A stretch of 64,000 nt of DNA from Chlorocebus sabaeus (Eukaryota; Chordata; Mammalia; Primates; Cercopithecidae), in NCBI RefSeq assembly GCF_047675955.1, contig NC_132915.1, forward strand, positions 12,023,766 through 12,087,765. The letters are read 5' to 3'. This document shows positions 23,130-35,487 of this stretch, one piece after another. The position numbers and the translations under genes were made by a program. Numbering within the stretch: position 1 is the stretch's first letter; the number at the start of each line of letters is the position of its first letter. The notes below the pieces were generated by a model. It was not told the origin of the DNA, did not search any database, and saw nothing but the letters and a program-made list of their open reading frames with translations.

Positions 23130-23700
23130 AAATAGAGCCCGTTAAAAGTGAGAACATGTAACTCTTCTGCTCAGAAATTTCCCATCTCACTCATTGTAAA
23201 AGCCAAAGTCCTTAAAATGGCCTACAAGCCTCTAAGCAATCTGCTATTTTTCTCTGTTCTCTCCCATGCCTACCCCCAGCTGTGACCTTGTTCCTCACTG
23301 TCTCCTCCAGCCACACTGGCCACCTCATTGTTCATAGAATGTAGCAGGTTTGCTCCTGCCTGGGGATCTTGGAGGCTGGCGCCTCCGTTTTTCTGGATAG
23401 CTCCTTTCGCCGGTGTCTGCATGGCTTACTCACTTACTTCTTTCAGGCCTTTTCTTAAATGGTACTTTTTCAGTGGTCTTCTCTGACCATGCTGTCTAAA
23501 ATTGTCTCTCCCTGCACTTTTTATTCCCCCAAGGTGCTTTTTCTCCATAGTACTTCCCATCACCTGACATATAAAATGTACATATTTACTTATTTGACTT
23601 GTTTCTCACCATAAGAATGTACACTCTATGCGGGGTAGGAATTTTTGCTTATTTTGTTTACACTGTATTGACAATACCAAGATCAGTACCATATGTACAG
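23130..23700 (+). repeat. LINE-2 3' end, sense
   Basis: 'aaagccaaagtccttaaaat', 'ggcctacaagcctctaagca', 'cactggccacctcattgttc' and 'gtctgcatggcttactcact' are typical of L2. It forms an inverted pair with the L2 just upstream. Confidence 0.82.
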
Positions 23701-23998
23701 TTTTTTTTTTTTTTTTTTGAGATGAAGTCTTGCTGTGTCACCCGGGCTGGAGTGCAATGGCACAATCTCAGCTCACTGCAACCTCTGCCTCTTGGGTTCA
23801 AGCAGTTCTCCAGTCTCAGCCTCCCAAGTAACTGGGATGACAGGCATGCGCCACACGCCTGGCCAATTTTTTTGTATTTTTAGTAGAGATGGGGTTTCAC
23901 CATGTTGGCCAGGCTGGTCTCGAACTGACCTCAAGTGATCCACCCGTCTCGGCCTCCCAAAGTGCTGGGATTACAGGTGTGAGCCACTGCGCCCGGCC
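23701..23998 (-). mobile_element. Alu, antisense
   Basis: Poly-T to 'gcgcccggcc'. TATGTACA repeats at both flanks (23692-23699, 23999-24006), so it landed in the tail of the L2. Confidence 0.92.
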
Positions 23999-24482
23999 TA
24001 TGTACAAATATTTGTATGATAAATAGGAGCAGGGAAGAAAGAACATAGGTGGAGGATAGGTAGGCTTAAGGATTTGGTGACAGGAAAGTGAGTGTATTGC
24101 TAGATTTATACCGGTTATGAAGCAGGGCACTAACTGAGAATGGAGTGGGATGGGAAGAAGGATTTTCAGAGTTTTGAGGAGAGCAGAGTAAGTGTAAAAA
24201 GTGTTTGAGAGTGGAAAGGTGAACTTTCCAGGTGTGATGTAAGGTTACTGAACAGGGTTGAAGGGATATTTGTGATTTGTGGTTTTCTGAGATAGAATGT
24301 GTTTCTCACTTAAGTCAGTAGAATTTTAACAATATTAAGCTATAGAACAGAGTAAGAAAGTGCAACGTGTAAATGCTTACTGTTTTTAAAAGAATAGAAT
24401 TGTTTTTTAAACAGTGATCATTATAGTATTGAATTTATACCATTGATTTAGAATGTGCCCTAACATCCTACATTCTTTTTAG

Positions 24483-24607
24483 CCTTACCAATAATTCTAG
24501 GATCGTGGGACTCCTGGCTCAGCTGGAGAAGATCAATGCTGAACCTTCAGAATCAGACACTGCCCGATATGTTACATCAAAAATTCTTCATCTGGCTCAG
24601 AGTCAAG
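24483..24607 (+). CDS. AGTPBP1: AGTPBP1 second coding exon (residues 11-52)
   Basis: This 125-base exon completes the serine codon split from the previous exon and reads SLTNNSRIVGLLAQLEKINA onward, matching the CCP1 N-terminus. The acceptor follows a T-rich run ending in AG at 24481-24482; the donor is CAAG|GTAAAC at 24607/24608. The frame is open throughout and ends with one base of the next codon. The peptide is helical and hydrophobic with a leucine-rich stretch, as expected for the first helices of the N-terminal armadillo-like region. The intron before it is 19.3 kb, the longest in the window. The length is not a multiple of three, so skipping this exon would shift the frame. Confidence 0.95.
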
Positions 24608-24723
24608 GTAAACATTGATCTCTTCTTTGTTTTTGAAATGCTTTTTTAATTCTTTAAAAGTGGATGCTAAAAATGTTCAAACTTCTAATGAATGGTTGAT
24701 TTTCCACAAAAATTGAACTTTCA

Positions 24724-25003
24724 GGCTGGACGCGATGGCTCACACCTGTAATCCCAGCACTTTGGGAGGCCGAGGTGGGCAGATCACGAAGTCAGTAGTT
24801 CGAGACCAGCCTGGCCAATATGGTGAAACCCCATCTGTACTGAAAAATACAAAAAGTAGCTGGGTGTGGTGGCATGCGCTTACAGTCCCAGCTACTCGGG
24901 AGACTGAGGCAGGAGAAACGCTGGAACCTGGGAGGCAGAGGTTGCAGTGAGCTGAGATCAGCCTGGGTGACAGAGCGAGACTCCGTCTCAAAAAAAAAAA
25001 AAA
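24724..25003 (+). mobile_element. Alu, sense, just after coding exon 2
   Basis: 'ggctggacgcgatggctcac' to poly-A; a small deletion removes the 'gccactgcactcca' block. It starts 116 bases after the exon donor. Confidence 0.9.
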
Positions 25004-25189
25004 AGGAATCAAACTTTCTCAAATTAACTCAAGAGTAGAAAACTGAATAACTCTGGAGGAAACTGATCTTCAAAACATTGTTTCTAATAATGATTACAAT
25101 TTTACTTATATATGATTGCCACCCTCCAATTTACAGACAGTACCGAATTCCAGTGCTACTTGATATAGGTTTTTGGCAAAAAGATATCA

Positions 25190-25400
25190 AGTAGCATAGA
25201 ATATTGGTTATTATGTGGTCCTTACTTTGAAATTCAAGCTCTACCATTTAGTGGTTGGGTACCTTAGGGAAGTTATTGAATTTCTAGGATGTATAGTAGC
25301 TATACCATCTCTGAAGTAGAGGTCACAAATATCATGGGATTGTCATGAGATTTACATGAGAAGCATATAAAAAGAATGTTTAAAATGTTCTATAAATGTC
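25190..25400 (+). repeat. MIR
   Basis: 'attcaagctctaccatttag', 'gttgggtaccttagggaagt', then 'gggattgtcatgagattta' follow MIR order. Confidence 0.6.
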
Positions 25401-25590
25401 CTCTGTAATTAGACATTATTTTTATATTTTATGATGGTAATAGTACTAAATGGATTTCAAAACCCTGACGGAGTACACAAATAGTATTGACTTTGTACTT
25501 AGGAACATAATGTGAAAAGGCTCAAATAAAACATTAGGGAATTAAGTCTATATATGGAAATATGAATATCATTGTTAAAGAACACATTTC

Positions 25591-25890
25591 GCTGGGCATG
25601 GTGGCTCACGCCTGTAATCTCGGCACTTTGGGAGGCCGAGGTGGGTGGATCACAAGGTCAGGAGATTGAGACCATCCTGGCTAACACTGTGAAACCCCAT
25701 CTCTACTAAAAAATAGAAAAAATTAGCCCGGCGTGGTGAGGGGCGCCTGTAGTCTCAGCTACTCAGGAGGCTGAGGCAGGAGAATGGCGTGAACCCGGAA
25801 GGTGGAGCTTGCAGTGAGCCAAGATTGCCCCACTGCACTCCAGCCTGGGCGACAGAGCAAGACTCCATCTAAAATAAAAAATAAAAAATA
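25591..25890 (+). mobile_element. Alu, sense, with target duplication
   Basis: 'gctgggcatggtggctcacg' to an (AAAAAT)n tail. AAAGAACACATTTC before it and AAAGAACGCATTTC after it are the target duplication with one change. Confidence 0.92.
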
Positions 25891-27745
25891 AAAAGAACGC
25901 ATTTCAGTAATGCAAGATGGTTTAATATCAGGAAATGTGTCAGTATAACATTATCTGAACAGGTCAAATAAAATCCATGTAATTATCTTAATAGATAGTA
26001 AAAAGGACTTTGATAAGACTAAAAACTGTGCATGATTTGAATAAGAGAAAACCAGCAGCTACTTTAATATTTAACAGTGCACATAAAAGGTATTTCTGTT
26101 AGAATTAAGGTTCAATAATTATAATCTTTATTTAATTTTTAAAAACTTCATTATTCTGGAGGCTTAGGTCATTCTTATAAGATGTTTGGCAGGCATTTAC
26201 TGTTTCAAGAGCTCAGTATCTATTAACCCTTTTTCTTGTTCATAGACACTTATATTTATTTTGATCACTTCCTCCCATGTAGCCCATGCATTTGGGGGAT
26301 AGTTGACACCACCCCATTGTTTCTCACGTAATTTAAAATACCTGTACCTTTGAATTAAGAAAGCCACTGTATTGGATTCCAGGCTCTGGAAATGTTGTAC
26401 TTATTAACTAAGGCAACTAATGAACAAGGATGTTCATTGTATCAGTGCAAAATTAAATGTGCCAGGTATATTCACTGCATTGTCATGTGAAATACCTCCT
26501 CCTCAAAAAAACCAAACAAATAACCCAACAAAAACAAAAGAAAATGAATCCTTCAGACCTATAGATAAACACTTTTGTCCATTGCTCCTACCACTGTAGA
26601 CTCTTCTTTGTGTCACAACCTAGAAGCCCCTACTCCAGCATTACCACTGAAAATACTCCTAACCATACCTCTGTCAGAGAATGACCCTCTTCCCACCTTT
26701 TCAGCCACCACTGGAGTCTTAACTCCCGAATACTGTCCCTTGGGTTGTGTAATATCGTGACTCTGTTTATGATGCCTAGAATTAGCCAACTAACACAGTA
26801 TAAGTTGGTAGTGAAAGGTTGTCCCATCCTTTATAGGATAATCCAGTTAGCTACCCATTTGGGAGAAAAAGTTTGGAATTTATAGTTGAAAAAAGAAACA
26901 CAAACAACCAAGAAATGTACAGAAATTTTCTTTACTCCCTTACAGTTCAGGAACTGCTAATGAAAACAACAAAGATATCTTTCATTAGTCAGATTGACAG
27001 AGATTAGAATGACAATGTCTGGTGCTGTTGAAGGCACAGGGAGAGGGTACTCTCATATACTGTTGGAGGTGTAGTAATTATTACAAACTTGGAGAAAATA
27101 ATCTGGCAATGTGTACTAAAACAAATTGCACCTGGTATTTGACCCAGCACCTGGTGTTTGATTTTTACTTTAAGAAATACATATATATATATGAATAATT
27201 TTTATTTTTATTTATTTTATTTATTTTTGAGACAGTCTCTCTCACTCTGTTGCCCGGGCTGGATTACAGTGGCGCAATCTCGACTCACTGCAACCTCCAC
27301 CTCCCCGGTTCAAGCCATTCTTCTGTCTCAGTCCCCCGAGTAGCTGGGATTACGCCAGCTAGGCGTATGCCACGACACCCAACTAATTTTTTGCTAGGCG
27401 TATGCCACAACACCCAGCTAATTTTTTATATTTTTGGTAAAGATGGGATTTCACCATGTTGGCAAGGCTGGTCTCCAACTCTTGACCTCAGGTGATCTGT
27501 CCGCCTTGGCCTTCCAAAGTGCTGGGATTACAGGTGTGAGCCACCGTGCCCAGCCAAGAAATATATTTTAACTGAAATAAAATTGCTAGTTAGAGTATAG
27601 AGATATTCATTGTGGCATTATTTGTAATGTCAAAGGTCAAGAAACAACTTAAATGTTTATCATTAAGAGAATGTGTGAATAATTTTTGATATAGCCAAAC
27701 TGGAAATTTGTAGTCATATTATGCAGCTATTATGAATAATACATT
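25891..27745 (+). mobile_element. Old LINE-1 pieces, sense, with gaps and an Alu
   Basis: 25900-26130 resembles L1 ORF2 sense sequence ('gcaagatggtttaatatca'); 26935-27175 and 27557-27745 resemble the ORF2 end/3' UTR ('actgttggaggtgtag', 'tatgcagctattatgaataa'). The middle (26130-26930) is not assigned. Confidence 0.55.
27218..27556 (-). mobile_element. Alu, antisense, with internal 35-base tandem duplication
   Basis: (ATTT)n, 'gagacagtctctctcactct' to 'ccaccgtgcccagcc'. Bases 27358-27392 are repeated at 27393-27427 with two differences, lengthening the element. Confidence 0.88.
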
Positions 27746-27854
27746 ATTTATGATGGGGACTCTTGTAACCCCCACACCCAGGCTCACCCCAAACTAATTA
27801 AATCTTATTGTTAACGCTTTTCAGATGGTTCCAAAATTGAGAGCTACTGCTGTA

Positions 27855-28015
27855 GACAGGGAATGGCTAGTGTTTTCTGGGAAGGGCCAGATAGATAGAT
27901 TTTAGGCTTTGTGGGCCATACAGTCTCTGGCCTGTAGCACAAAAACAGCCATAGATGGTACATAAAGAAACAGGCATGGCTGAGTTCCTATAAACTTTAT
28001 TGTAGACGCTGAAAA
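27855..28015 (+). mobile_element. hAT-type DNA transposon fragment
   Basis: 'gggaagggccagatag', 'ttaggctttgtgggccatac', 'acagccatagatggtac' and 'aactttattgtagacg' are the reverse-complement order of the element at 5340-5935. Confidence 0.6.
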
Positions 28016-28639
28016 AAAAATTATCATTGAAACATACAGTTCAAATGTGTAACTATATGCACTCTCTTGGAGGCTTAAATTTAGTATATTACGTACAGCA
28101 AGATTCTTTAGTTCATATGACTGTAAATGTGTATAGTCTCATTTTTATACAAAATATGTGTAGTCTCATTTTTTGTATAAAACCATTATATTTGTATGTA
28201 ATATTTGTATGAGCTAGGCCAAAAGATAAAAGGAAGGATGCATATCAAATTGTTAGCAGTAGCTATATTGATGGGATAGGAATGGAGGAGAATAAGGTAA
28301 GCTAATTTTGTTTCAGACACTTTTAAATTGTTGCAACAAGCATATACTACTTATGTATTTAAATGATATAAAAAACCAACCCCTACAACACATTGAACTT
28401 ATACATTTCCATAATTTGCCTCTTGTTAACTACTTATGTGCAGTGAACATGGTTATCTCTTGCAATTTCCCTTTAGCTTTTTTCCTAGAAACATTTATGT
28501 TATCTGTTTTCATGCAGATGGTTAATTTGTTGGCCCATGGTTGTTGCTAATCTTTCCTTATAATCCTTTTAGTTTCTATAGAGTAGGGAATGTCATTCCT
28601 GATTTTGATGGTGCCCTCTCTTTTTTCTTGGTCACTCAT

Positions 28640-28865
28640 TAGTTCTCAACCAGGAGTGATTGCGTTTGCCCCACTTTTCCCCCCGGGGCATTGGCAATGT
28701 TTGGTGACATTTTTAGTTGTAAATTTTTTTTTAGTGGGGCTTACTGGAATCTGTTGGATAGAAGCCAGAGATGTTGCTGAACATTCTGTAATGTATAGAT
28801 CAGCCCCCCACAAGAAAGAATTATCTGTCCCAAAATGTCAAGAGTGCTGAGGTTAGGAAACCCTA
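28640..28865 (+). mobile_element. MER20 (hAT-Charlie) DNA transposon
   Basis: 'agttctcaaccaggagtgat', 'ggcaatgtttggtgacattt', 'agagatgttgctgaacattc' and 'tgctgaggttaggaaaccct' match the full MER20 order and its approximate 220-base length. The family is known for regulatory exaptation in endometrium; nothing here shows activity. Confidence 0.75.
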
Positions 28866-28869
28866 GGCT

Positions 28870-30540
28870 AGCTAAAAGTTTGTCAATTTTGTTGATATTG
28901 TTAAAGAACCAACTTCTGGTTTAATTGATTTTCTCTTTTGTTTCATTGATTTCCTTCTTTTGTTTATTGCTTTCTTCCTTCTGCTTGTTTTGAGTTTAAT
29001 TTGCTCTTTCCTCGCCCTTTTTTTTTTTTTTTAATTTTGAGATAGTGTTTCATTCTTGTTGCCCAGACTGGAGTGCAATGGTAAGATCTCGGCTCACTGC
29101 AACCTCTGTCTCCTGGGTTCAAGTGATTCTCCTGCCTCAGCACCCCCGAGTAGCTGGGATTACGGGCACCTCTCACCACACCTGGCTAATTTTTTGTATT
29201 TTTAGTAGAGACGGAGTTTCAACATGTTGGCCAGGCTGGTCTTGAACTCCTGACCTCAGGTGATCCACCCGCCTCAGCCTTCCAGAGTGCTGGGATTACA
29301 GGCATGAGCCACTGCGCCTGGACGCCATTTTCTTACAGTGGATGTCTAGATTATTTATTTTGAGACCTTTTTTTCTACTGGAGGCATTCAAAGCCATAGA
29401 TTTTCCTGTAAACACTGCCTTAGCTACATTCTACAAATTTTGATTTATTGTATTTTTGTTTTCATTCAGTTGACAATACGTTCTGATTTTCTTTGTGATT
29501 TTTTTCTTTGACCCATAGGTTGTTTTAGAAGTGTGTTGTTTAATTTCCCAATATTTCAGGAATTCTTAAATTTCCTTCTGTTGATTTCTAATTTAATTCT
29601 GTTGTGGCCAGAGAATATACTTTGAATTATTTCAATTCTTGGAATTGCTTGAGACTTGTTTTATGACTTAGTTTATGGTTTCTCCTGAAAAATGTTCCGT
29701 GCCTACTTGAAAAGAATGTATATTCTGCTGTTGTTGGGCGAAGTGTTCTATACATATCAATTAGGTCAGGTTAGTTGATAGTGTTGTTCAGATCTCTTAT
29801 ACACTGTTGATCTTCTATCCAGGTGCTCTGTTAATTATTAAGAGGTGTTAAAATGTTATTAAATTGTGGATTTATTTTTTTAATTTTGGCAGGTTTTGGT
29901 TAATGTATTTTGAGGCCCTGTTGTTAGCTGTGTATACATTTATAGTTGTTTCATTTTCCTGATGCTTTGCCTCTTCCATCATTGTGAAATACTGCTTTTT
30001 GTCTCATAATAGTTCTAGACTTAAAGTTCATTTTGTCTAATGGTAATATCACCACTCCAGCTGCCTAATGATTACTCATTGCCTATCGTACCTTTTTTCA
30101 TTCCTTTTACTTTGAACCTGTTTGTACCTTCAAATCTAAAGGGTGTTTCTTGAAGATAACATATTGTTGGATCTTGCTTCTTAACTAGTCTGAGTGTTTT
30201 AGTGCTTCCAATTTAATGCATTTATTAATATGATTGGATTTACATCTGCAATTTTGCTATTTGTTTTGTTTCATGTGTTTTCCATTCTTCCCATTCTTTC
30301 ACTGCTTTTGTGTTATCTAACTTTAAGAAATTGTAGGTCTTTTGTTAGTGGTTCCTGTAAGGATTAAAATGTGCATCTTTTTACAATGTACTGTGGTGCA
30401 CTTAATTCCAGTCAGTATCAAAACTCCCCATATAGCTTCATTTCCTTCTCACTCCTTATGCTGTTATTGATTTACATGTTATGTTTATACATACTAGAAT
30501 CCCAGCAATACAGTGTTATAATTATTGCTTACACATCTTA
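28870..30540 (-). mobile_element. Old LINE-1 (L1M), antisense, interrupted by Alu
   Basis: 'agaaccaacttctggtttaa', then after the Alu 'ctacattctacaaattttga' and 'gccagagaatatactttgaa' and 'gtatattctgctgttgttgg' are antisense L1 ORF2. Confidence 0.75.
29018..29322 (-). mobile_element. Alu, antisense
   Basis: Poly-T, 'gagatagtgtttcattcttg' to 'actgcgcctgg'. Confidence 0.9.
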
Positions 30541-30739
30541 TGCTTTATAAAGAAGTTCTGAATGAAGAGCAGGATTAAGAGCGAACAGATTGATAGTTAA
30601 AGTAACAGGGGTGGAATTAAGTTTCCTTAGAAGGAGATGTAGAGTGAGAAAGCTGAGGCTTGTGTCCTGGGAACTGTGCACATTTAGATAGGGCTCTAAG
30701 GGGGTCTTGTGAAGATAATCAAGTGCGTTCACATGATTT

Positions 30740-32340
30740 TATGTCTTTGGTGTTTTACCCCTTTATCATTACGGAAAGTTTCTCTTTATCTCTGGTCGTG
30801 TTCTTTGTCTGAAGTTTATTTTGTCTGATATTAGTATAACCCTTCAAGCTTTCCTGTGGTGGTTGTTTTGCATGATACAGTCTTTTCCATTCTTTTACTC
30901 CCAACCTTTTTGTGTCATTGAATCCAAAGTATGATTTCTGTAGACAGCATATAGTTGGATCTTTTTTTAAAAAATACTTAACCAGTTTGACAGTCTGAGT
31001 GTTTCATTTGAGCATTTGGTCTGTTAACATTGAATGTAGTTGTTGATTGGATTTAGGTCTGCAATTTTATTTTCTCTTTGTCTTTTGTGTTTTTTATTCC
31101 TTTTCTTCCTGTCCTACCCTATTTTGGATTATTTGTTTTTTTTTTAGAATTTTGTTTTAATTTACCTATTGGCTTTTTAGTTATACCTCTTTTCATTTTT
31201 AAGAAGTAATTTCTTTGAAGATTGCAGTAAATGTCATTAACTTTTCACAGTTTGCTTAGAATTATTATTGTTACTTCATGTAAATTTAGAATCTTAAATT
31301 TTTTCTGCCGTTCTTCAGCTGTAATTGTCATATATATCGACATCAATATACATTACAACACAATTTTTGCTTTATCCAGTCATGTATGTTTTAAAGACAT
31401 TAAGAAGAAAAAAGGTAGAATTTATATTTGCAGAGATATTTACCATTTTGAGAGCTCTTTATTATTTTCTAAGATGTGAGTTTGGTCTGGTGCCATTTCT
31501 CTTTAACCTACAGAATTTTGTCATTTCCAGTAGTTCAGATTGACTGTGGAAGATTTTTTTTTTTCCTTAATCTGACAGTGAATTTATTTCACCATTTTTG
31601 AAGGATATTTTTACTGGATATACAATTCTGGGTTGGCAGTTTCATCATTGTCATCATCTTTTAGCATTTTAAAATGTGCTTAAAATTGTGTTTCCACCAT
31701 TTTATGGCCTCCAAAATTTCAAATGAGAACTCTGTTGTCATTTGAATCTTTGTTTTCCTGAATGTTATGTGTGATTTTTTTCTAGCTGATTTCAGGATTT
31801 TTTTTTTTTTTTTTTTTTTTTGGTTTTGCTTTTCAAGTTTGACTGGCTGTAGTTTTCTTCATAGTTATCACTGATAACTATGGAATTCACTGATATTCTT
31901 GGAATTCACTGATATTCTTGAATCTGTAAGTTTCTATCTTTAGCCAAATTTGGGACATTTTTGGTTGCTCAATTTTTTTCTCCCTTATTTTCTCTATTTG
32001 TCTTGTGGAAGTATGATTATACATGTATTAGATTTTTGGTATTTTTTCCAGATATTGTTGAGGCTTGTATCTTTTAAGTTTAATTCTCTGTTATTTGGGT
32101 TGGATAATTTCTGTTCTATTGTCAGTTTCACTGCCTCTTTCCTATGCATTCTTCCAGTTAGCTGTCTGATAATTTATTTCAGGTGTTATTTTCTTTATTC
32201 TCAAGAGTGCACTTGGTTCTTTTGCTTTTGTAGTTTCTATTTCTCTGCAGTGTTTTCCCGTCTTTTCATTCATTGTGTACTTCTTTAATGTCATTTATTA
32301 TAATAGCTGCTTTAAAATTCTTGTCTGTAAATCTAAATCT
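30740..32340 (-). mobile_element. Second old LINE-1 (L1M), antisense
   Basis: The + strand again reads the L1 segment seen at about 29990-30270 ('gaagtttattttgtctgata' near 30812), then continues into the 3' UTR type sequence ('gtgcacttggttcttttgct'). Because the same L1 region occurs twice, this is a separate copy or a duplication. A T-run sits at 31799-31820. Confidence 0.65.
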
Positions 32341-33883
32341 AACATTCAGATAATTGAAGCTGTTGAAGAAAGAATACAGCATTATAATAACTGGGAAGGA
32401 TTATATTTAAAGAAGCCAAAAGAAGATGCAGTAGTCAACAGTACTAAGTGTTAGGAAGGTTAGTTAAAGTTCTTTTTGGTTGGATTATTAACAAATTATT
32501 GATCACAACAAAAGCACTTTTCAAGTGGTAGGATTAGATGGAAGATTACAGTATATTATAATGTGAGTGGCAAATGAAATAATCACAGGGAATATAGAGT
32601 ACTTGTTTGAGGAGCTTCACTGAAAAAGAAAAGAGGGAAATAGAGGGGGAGGCAGGGTAAAATAAGATTTGGTAAGCATGTGGAATAATAAAAAGTGTAT
32701 TTATTGGTTGAGGAGGAACAACCGATGGTTGGTAGAGGTTGAAGATAAAGGTTCATAAGAACATAGAAAGGATGGAACTCAGAACATAGATGAAGGGACA
32801 TTTCTTCCTAACCTCCACTTCCCTGCTCCTCTCTGCCATTTTTTGGCAGAAGGAATGCAAGACTGTCAAGGATTTTGGTACAGGAGCATATAGAGTTTGG
32901 TTGTTATTAGTAAAATGTTTTGTTAACTATTACTTTGCTTCATTTTAATGAGGAAAAATTTAGGTTCCGAGAGGTCCAGAGAATGAGAGGAAAGATTGAG
33001 GGCTACTATAAATGTTGGAATAGCTATAGGCTATGGCAGGGCCCACGGTGATGGATGTGAGCTAAGATAAGTGAAAGGAGCAGTTTTGTGTTCCCAAGTG
33101 AGGTTGCAATTCATTAATTTTATGGTATTAACAGTCTTAAATTGTGGTGTTATTTTATCTCTGATGTAGGAGTAGGGAACTTAGCTTTTTGGGATTCACT
33201 TCTGTATCAGGGTTTGTGGTGGGAAAGTTGGTGGGGGTGGATGTGCTTGGAATCCAAGTTAAGCATGGAGGGGACTAATACTGTGGGAAAACAGTGCTAC
33301 CTCGCACTGGATAAGAAGTTTCAACAAAGATGACAGTGAGGTTTATATAGTCTTTATAAAGGAAAGATGAATAGAAATGTTAGGAGGTTATGGCCCATAA
33401 TTAAAAGATTAGAGGTTAAGATATCAGAGGCAGAGCAGTTTGAGGTCCTGAGAATGGCCATCCAGAATGTTGACGAATTGGAGCACAGAGGGAAGTTTGA
33501 GGTCAAGAAACTATGGAACTAGGTATTTGAATGAATTTTCTACATTGGCATTGAAGTCTTCCAAGATCATGGCAGAATTTGGAGTAGAGTAGAAAACTGT
33601 TAGTCTGAGCACCTAATTCTCATTTAGTGTGAGGCGTAAACAAAACAGTGGTGAATGTTAACAAGGGGAGGCTGCATTATACTGTCTTCAAAGGAAGAGA
33701 GTTTTTTTACCCTTCATGGAGGTGAAAATGTAATGGCTTGTTAGTGGTGATATTAATATTGAAAAATAATTTGGCTTTAATATTAAATCGGGGGCCTTTA
33801 AAATACGATATCAAGGATACATTAGATATTTGAAACAGTGTTTTATTTTATAACTCAATATTTTTTGGTGGAGGCAGCAGGGC

Positions 33884-34266
33884 TGCCTTGAACAATGAGA
33901 TCACTTGGACACAGGAAGGGGATCATCTCACACTGGGTCCTATTGTGGGGAGGCGGAGGGTGAGGGATAGCATTAGGAGATATACCTATTATAAATGACG
34001 AGTTAATGGGTACAGCACACCAACATGGCACATGTATACGTATGTAACAAACCTGCACGTTGTGCACATGTACCCTAGAACTTAAAGTATAATAAAAAAA
34101 AAATACAAAAGTTAGCCGGACGTGGTGACACACACCTGTAATCCCAGCTGCTCAGGAGGCTGAGGCAGGAGAATTGCTTAAACGCCGGAGGTAGAGGTGG
34201 TTGTGAGTGGAGATTGCGCCACTGCACTCCAGCCTGGGTGACAGAGTGAGACTCCATCTCCAAAAC
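33884..34266 (+). mobile_element. LINE-1 3' end fused to the right part of an Alu
   Basis: 33890-34090 is a sense L1 3' UTR ('gaacaatgagatcacttgg', 'ggagatatacctattataaa', 'acatgtaccctagaactta'). It passes through an A run straight into Alu sequence beginning at 'atacaaaagttagccgg' and running to the Alu tail; the Alu left arm is missing. Confidence 0.85.
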
Positions 34267-34640
34267 AAAAAAGGTATTAATACGATCAAAACATTGGAAA
34301 ATGGTAGTAGGTTTTTGTTTTCACCCATTTTGATCAACGGTTTTCTAGTTCTACTCATGAAGATGAGGCAAGACTCCTACTTTCCCTAGTTCTGGCACCT
34401 GTACTATATTATTGATTTTAAGATTCTAAATGAATGAATAGGGATCACCTAATTCATGACGGGAGCTGTGATGAAATGTGAAGAATGCTATGTTAACTGA
34501 AATCTCGAAGTCCACATATGGTAGAATTAGCAACATCACAGGGAAGAATGTCTGTGATCCAAGTCAGAGTGTTTACTGTACCAGTGGAGGCTTGTTGAAT
34601 CTTTATTAGCTATATGCAACAAAACTATACATACTGTTAA

Positions 34641-34757
<117 letters not shown>

Positions 34758-34815
34758 TGACACACTTTAATTATGTAACTACTAATGCCAAGCGATACTG
34801 AAGAAGAAAAAGCCT

Positions 34816-34914
34816 ATGTGTGTGTATAAATACACACAGAAACACATACACATGTACATATATACACATACACATACATATACACACGTGTGTGTGTGTG
34901 TATATATATATATG
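34816..34914. repeat. CA / TG / TA dinucleotide tract
   Basis: Alternating purine-pyrimidine sequence that switches from TG to CA and back to TG, then (TA)n. The stretch near 34883-34910 is self-complementary (ACACACGTGTGT core). It lies about 70 bases after a coding exon. Confidence 0.9.
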
Positions 34915-35487
34915 TAACAATTTTTATTTTAGAGGTAAAGCCAGTGAATGGAAGTTTGTTTTAGGTTTTTAAAATACTATTTGGAATGGTGGTATAAATA
35001 TTCTAATATGTGTTAGGTGACTGTTGAAGTATATTTCCCTTATACAATTATAATGATAACTAAATTGTAATCCTAATATGTCATTCTAGTTGGTAATAGA
35101 AAATAAAGCATTAGCTGGAAATAAATCTTTAGCTTAAAACAAATGATTGACATTGAAAATTATCATTTATTGTTTTAGCTGATATACATTTGTGATTTTA
35201 CTACACATATTGGTTAACTATATTATATTGATGATAATTGAATTTCTATGCCAGTGTAAAGTTTTGGGTGAACCAACAGGATGTATTCAGAATCAGGATT
35301 CTGTATTTTGTTCAGTTGCAATGTTAAGAACAAGAAATGAATTCGTGTTCTTCAATAGGAGGTCTTAGCATCATAAAGATGTCGTTTCTCCCTAGACTGA
35401 TCTGTTACTTCAGAGCAATCTCAATAAAAGTTACCAATATTTTTTTCTTTTTTTTACCAAATTTTTTAACCAAAATTTTACCAAATG

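Larger units (their letters stand above)
5177..24482 (+). other. Intron between AGTPBP1 coding exons 1 and 2 (19.3 kb)
   Basis: GT at the 5' end, AG at the 3' end. The individually listed repeats make up much of it: Alus, antisense L1M, an MLT1 split by an L1, L2 in both orientations, a MIR and DNA-transposon pieces. Stretches where I could not assign anything include 6540-8230 (AT-rich), 14400-16120 (A-rich, possibly very old LINE), 16730-17430, 18970-19740 and 24010-24470. The open frames in these stretches are short and have no recognisable protein similarity. Confidence 0.8.

Noticed and set aside
31950..32288. 112-residue hydrophobic open frame resembling a membrane protein
   Set aside because: T-rich strand of an antisense L1M; phenylalanine/leucine richness is a product of T-rich DNA.
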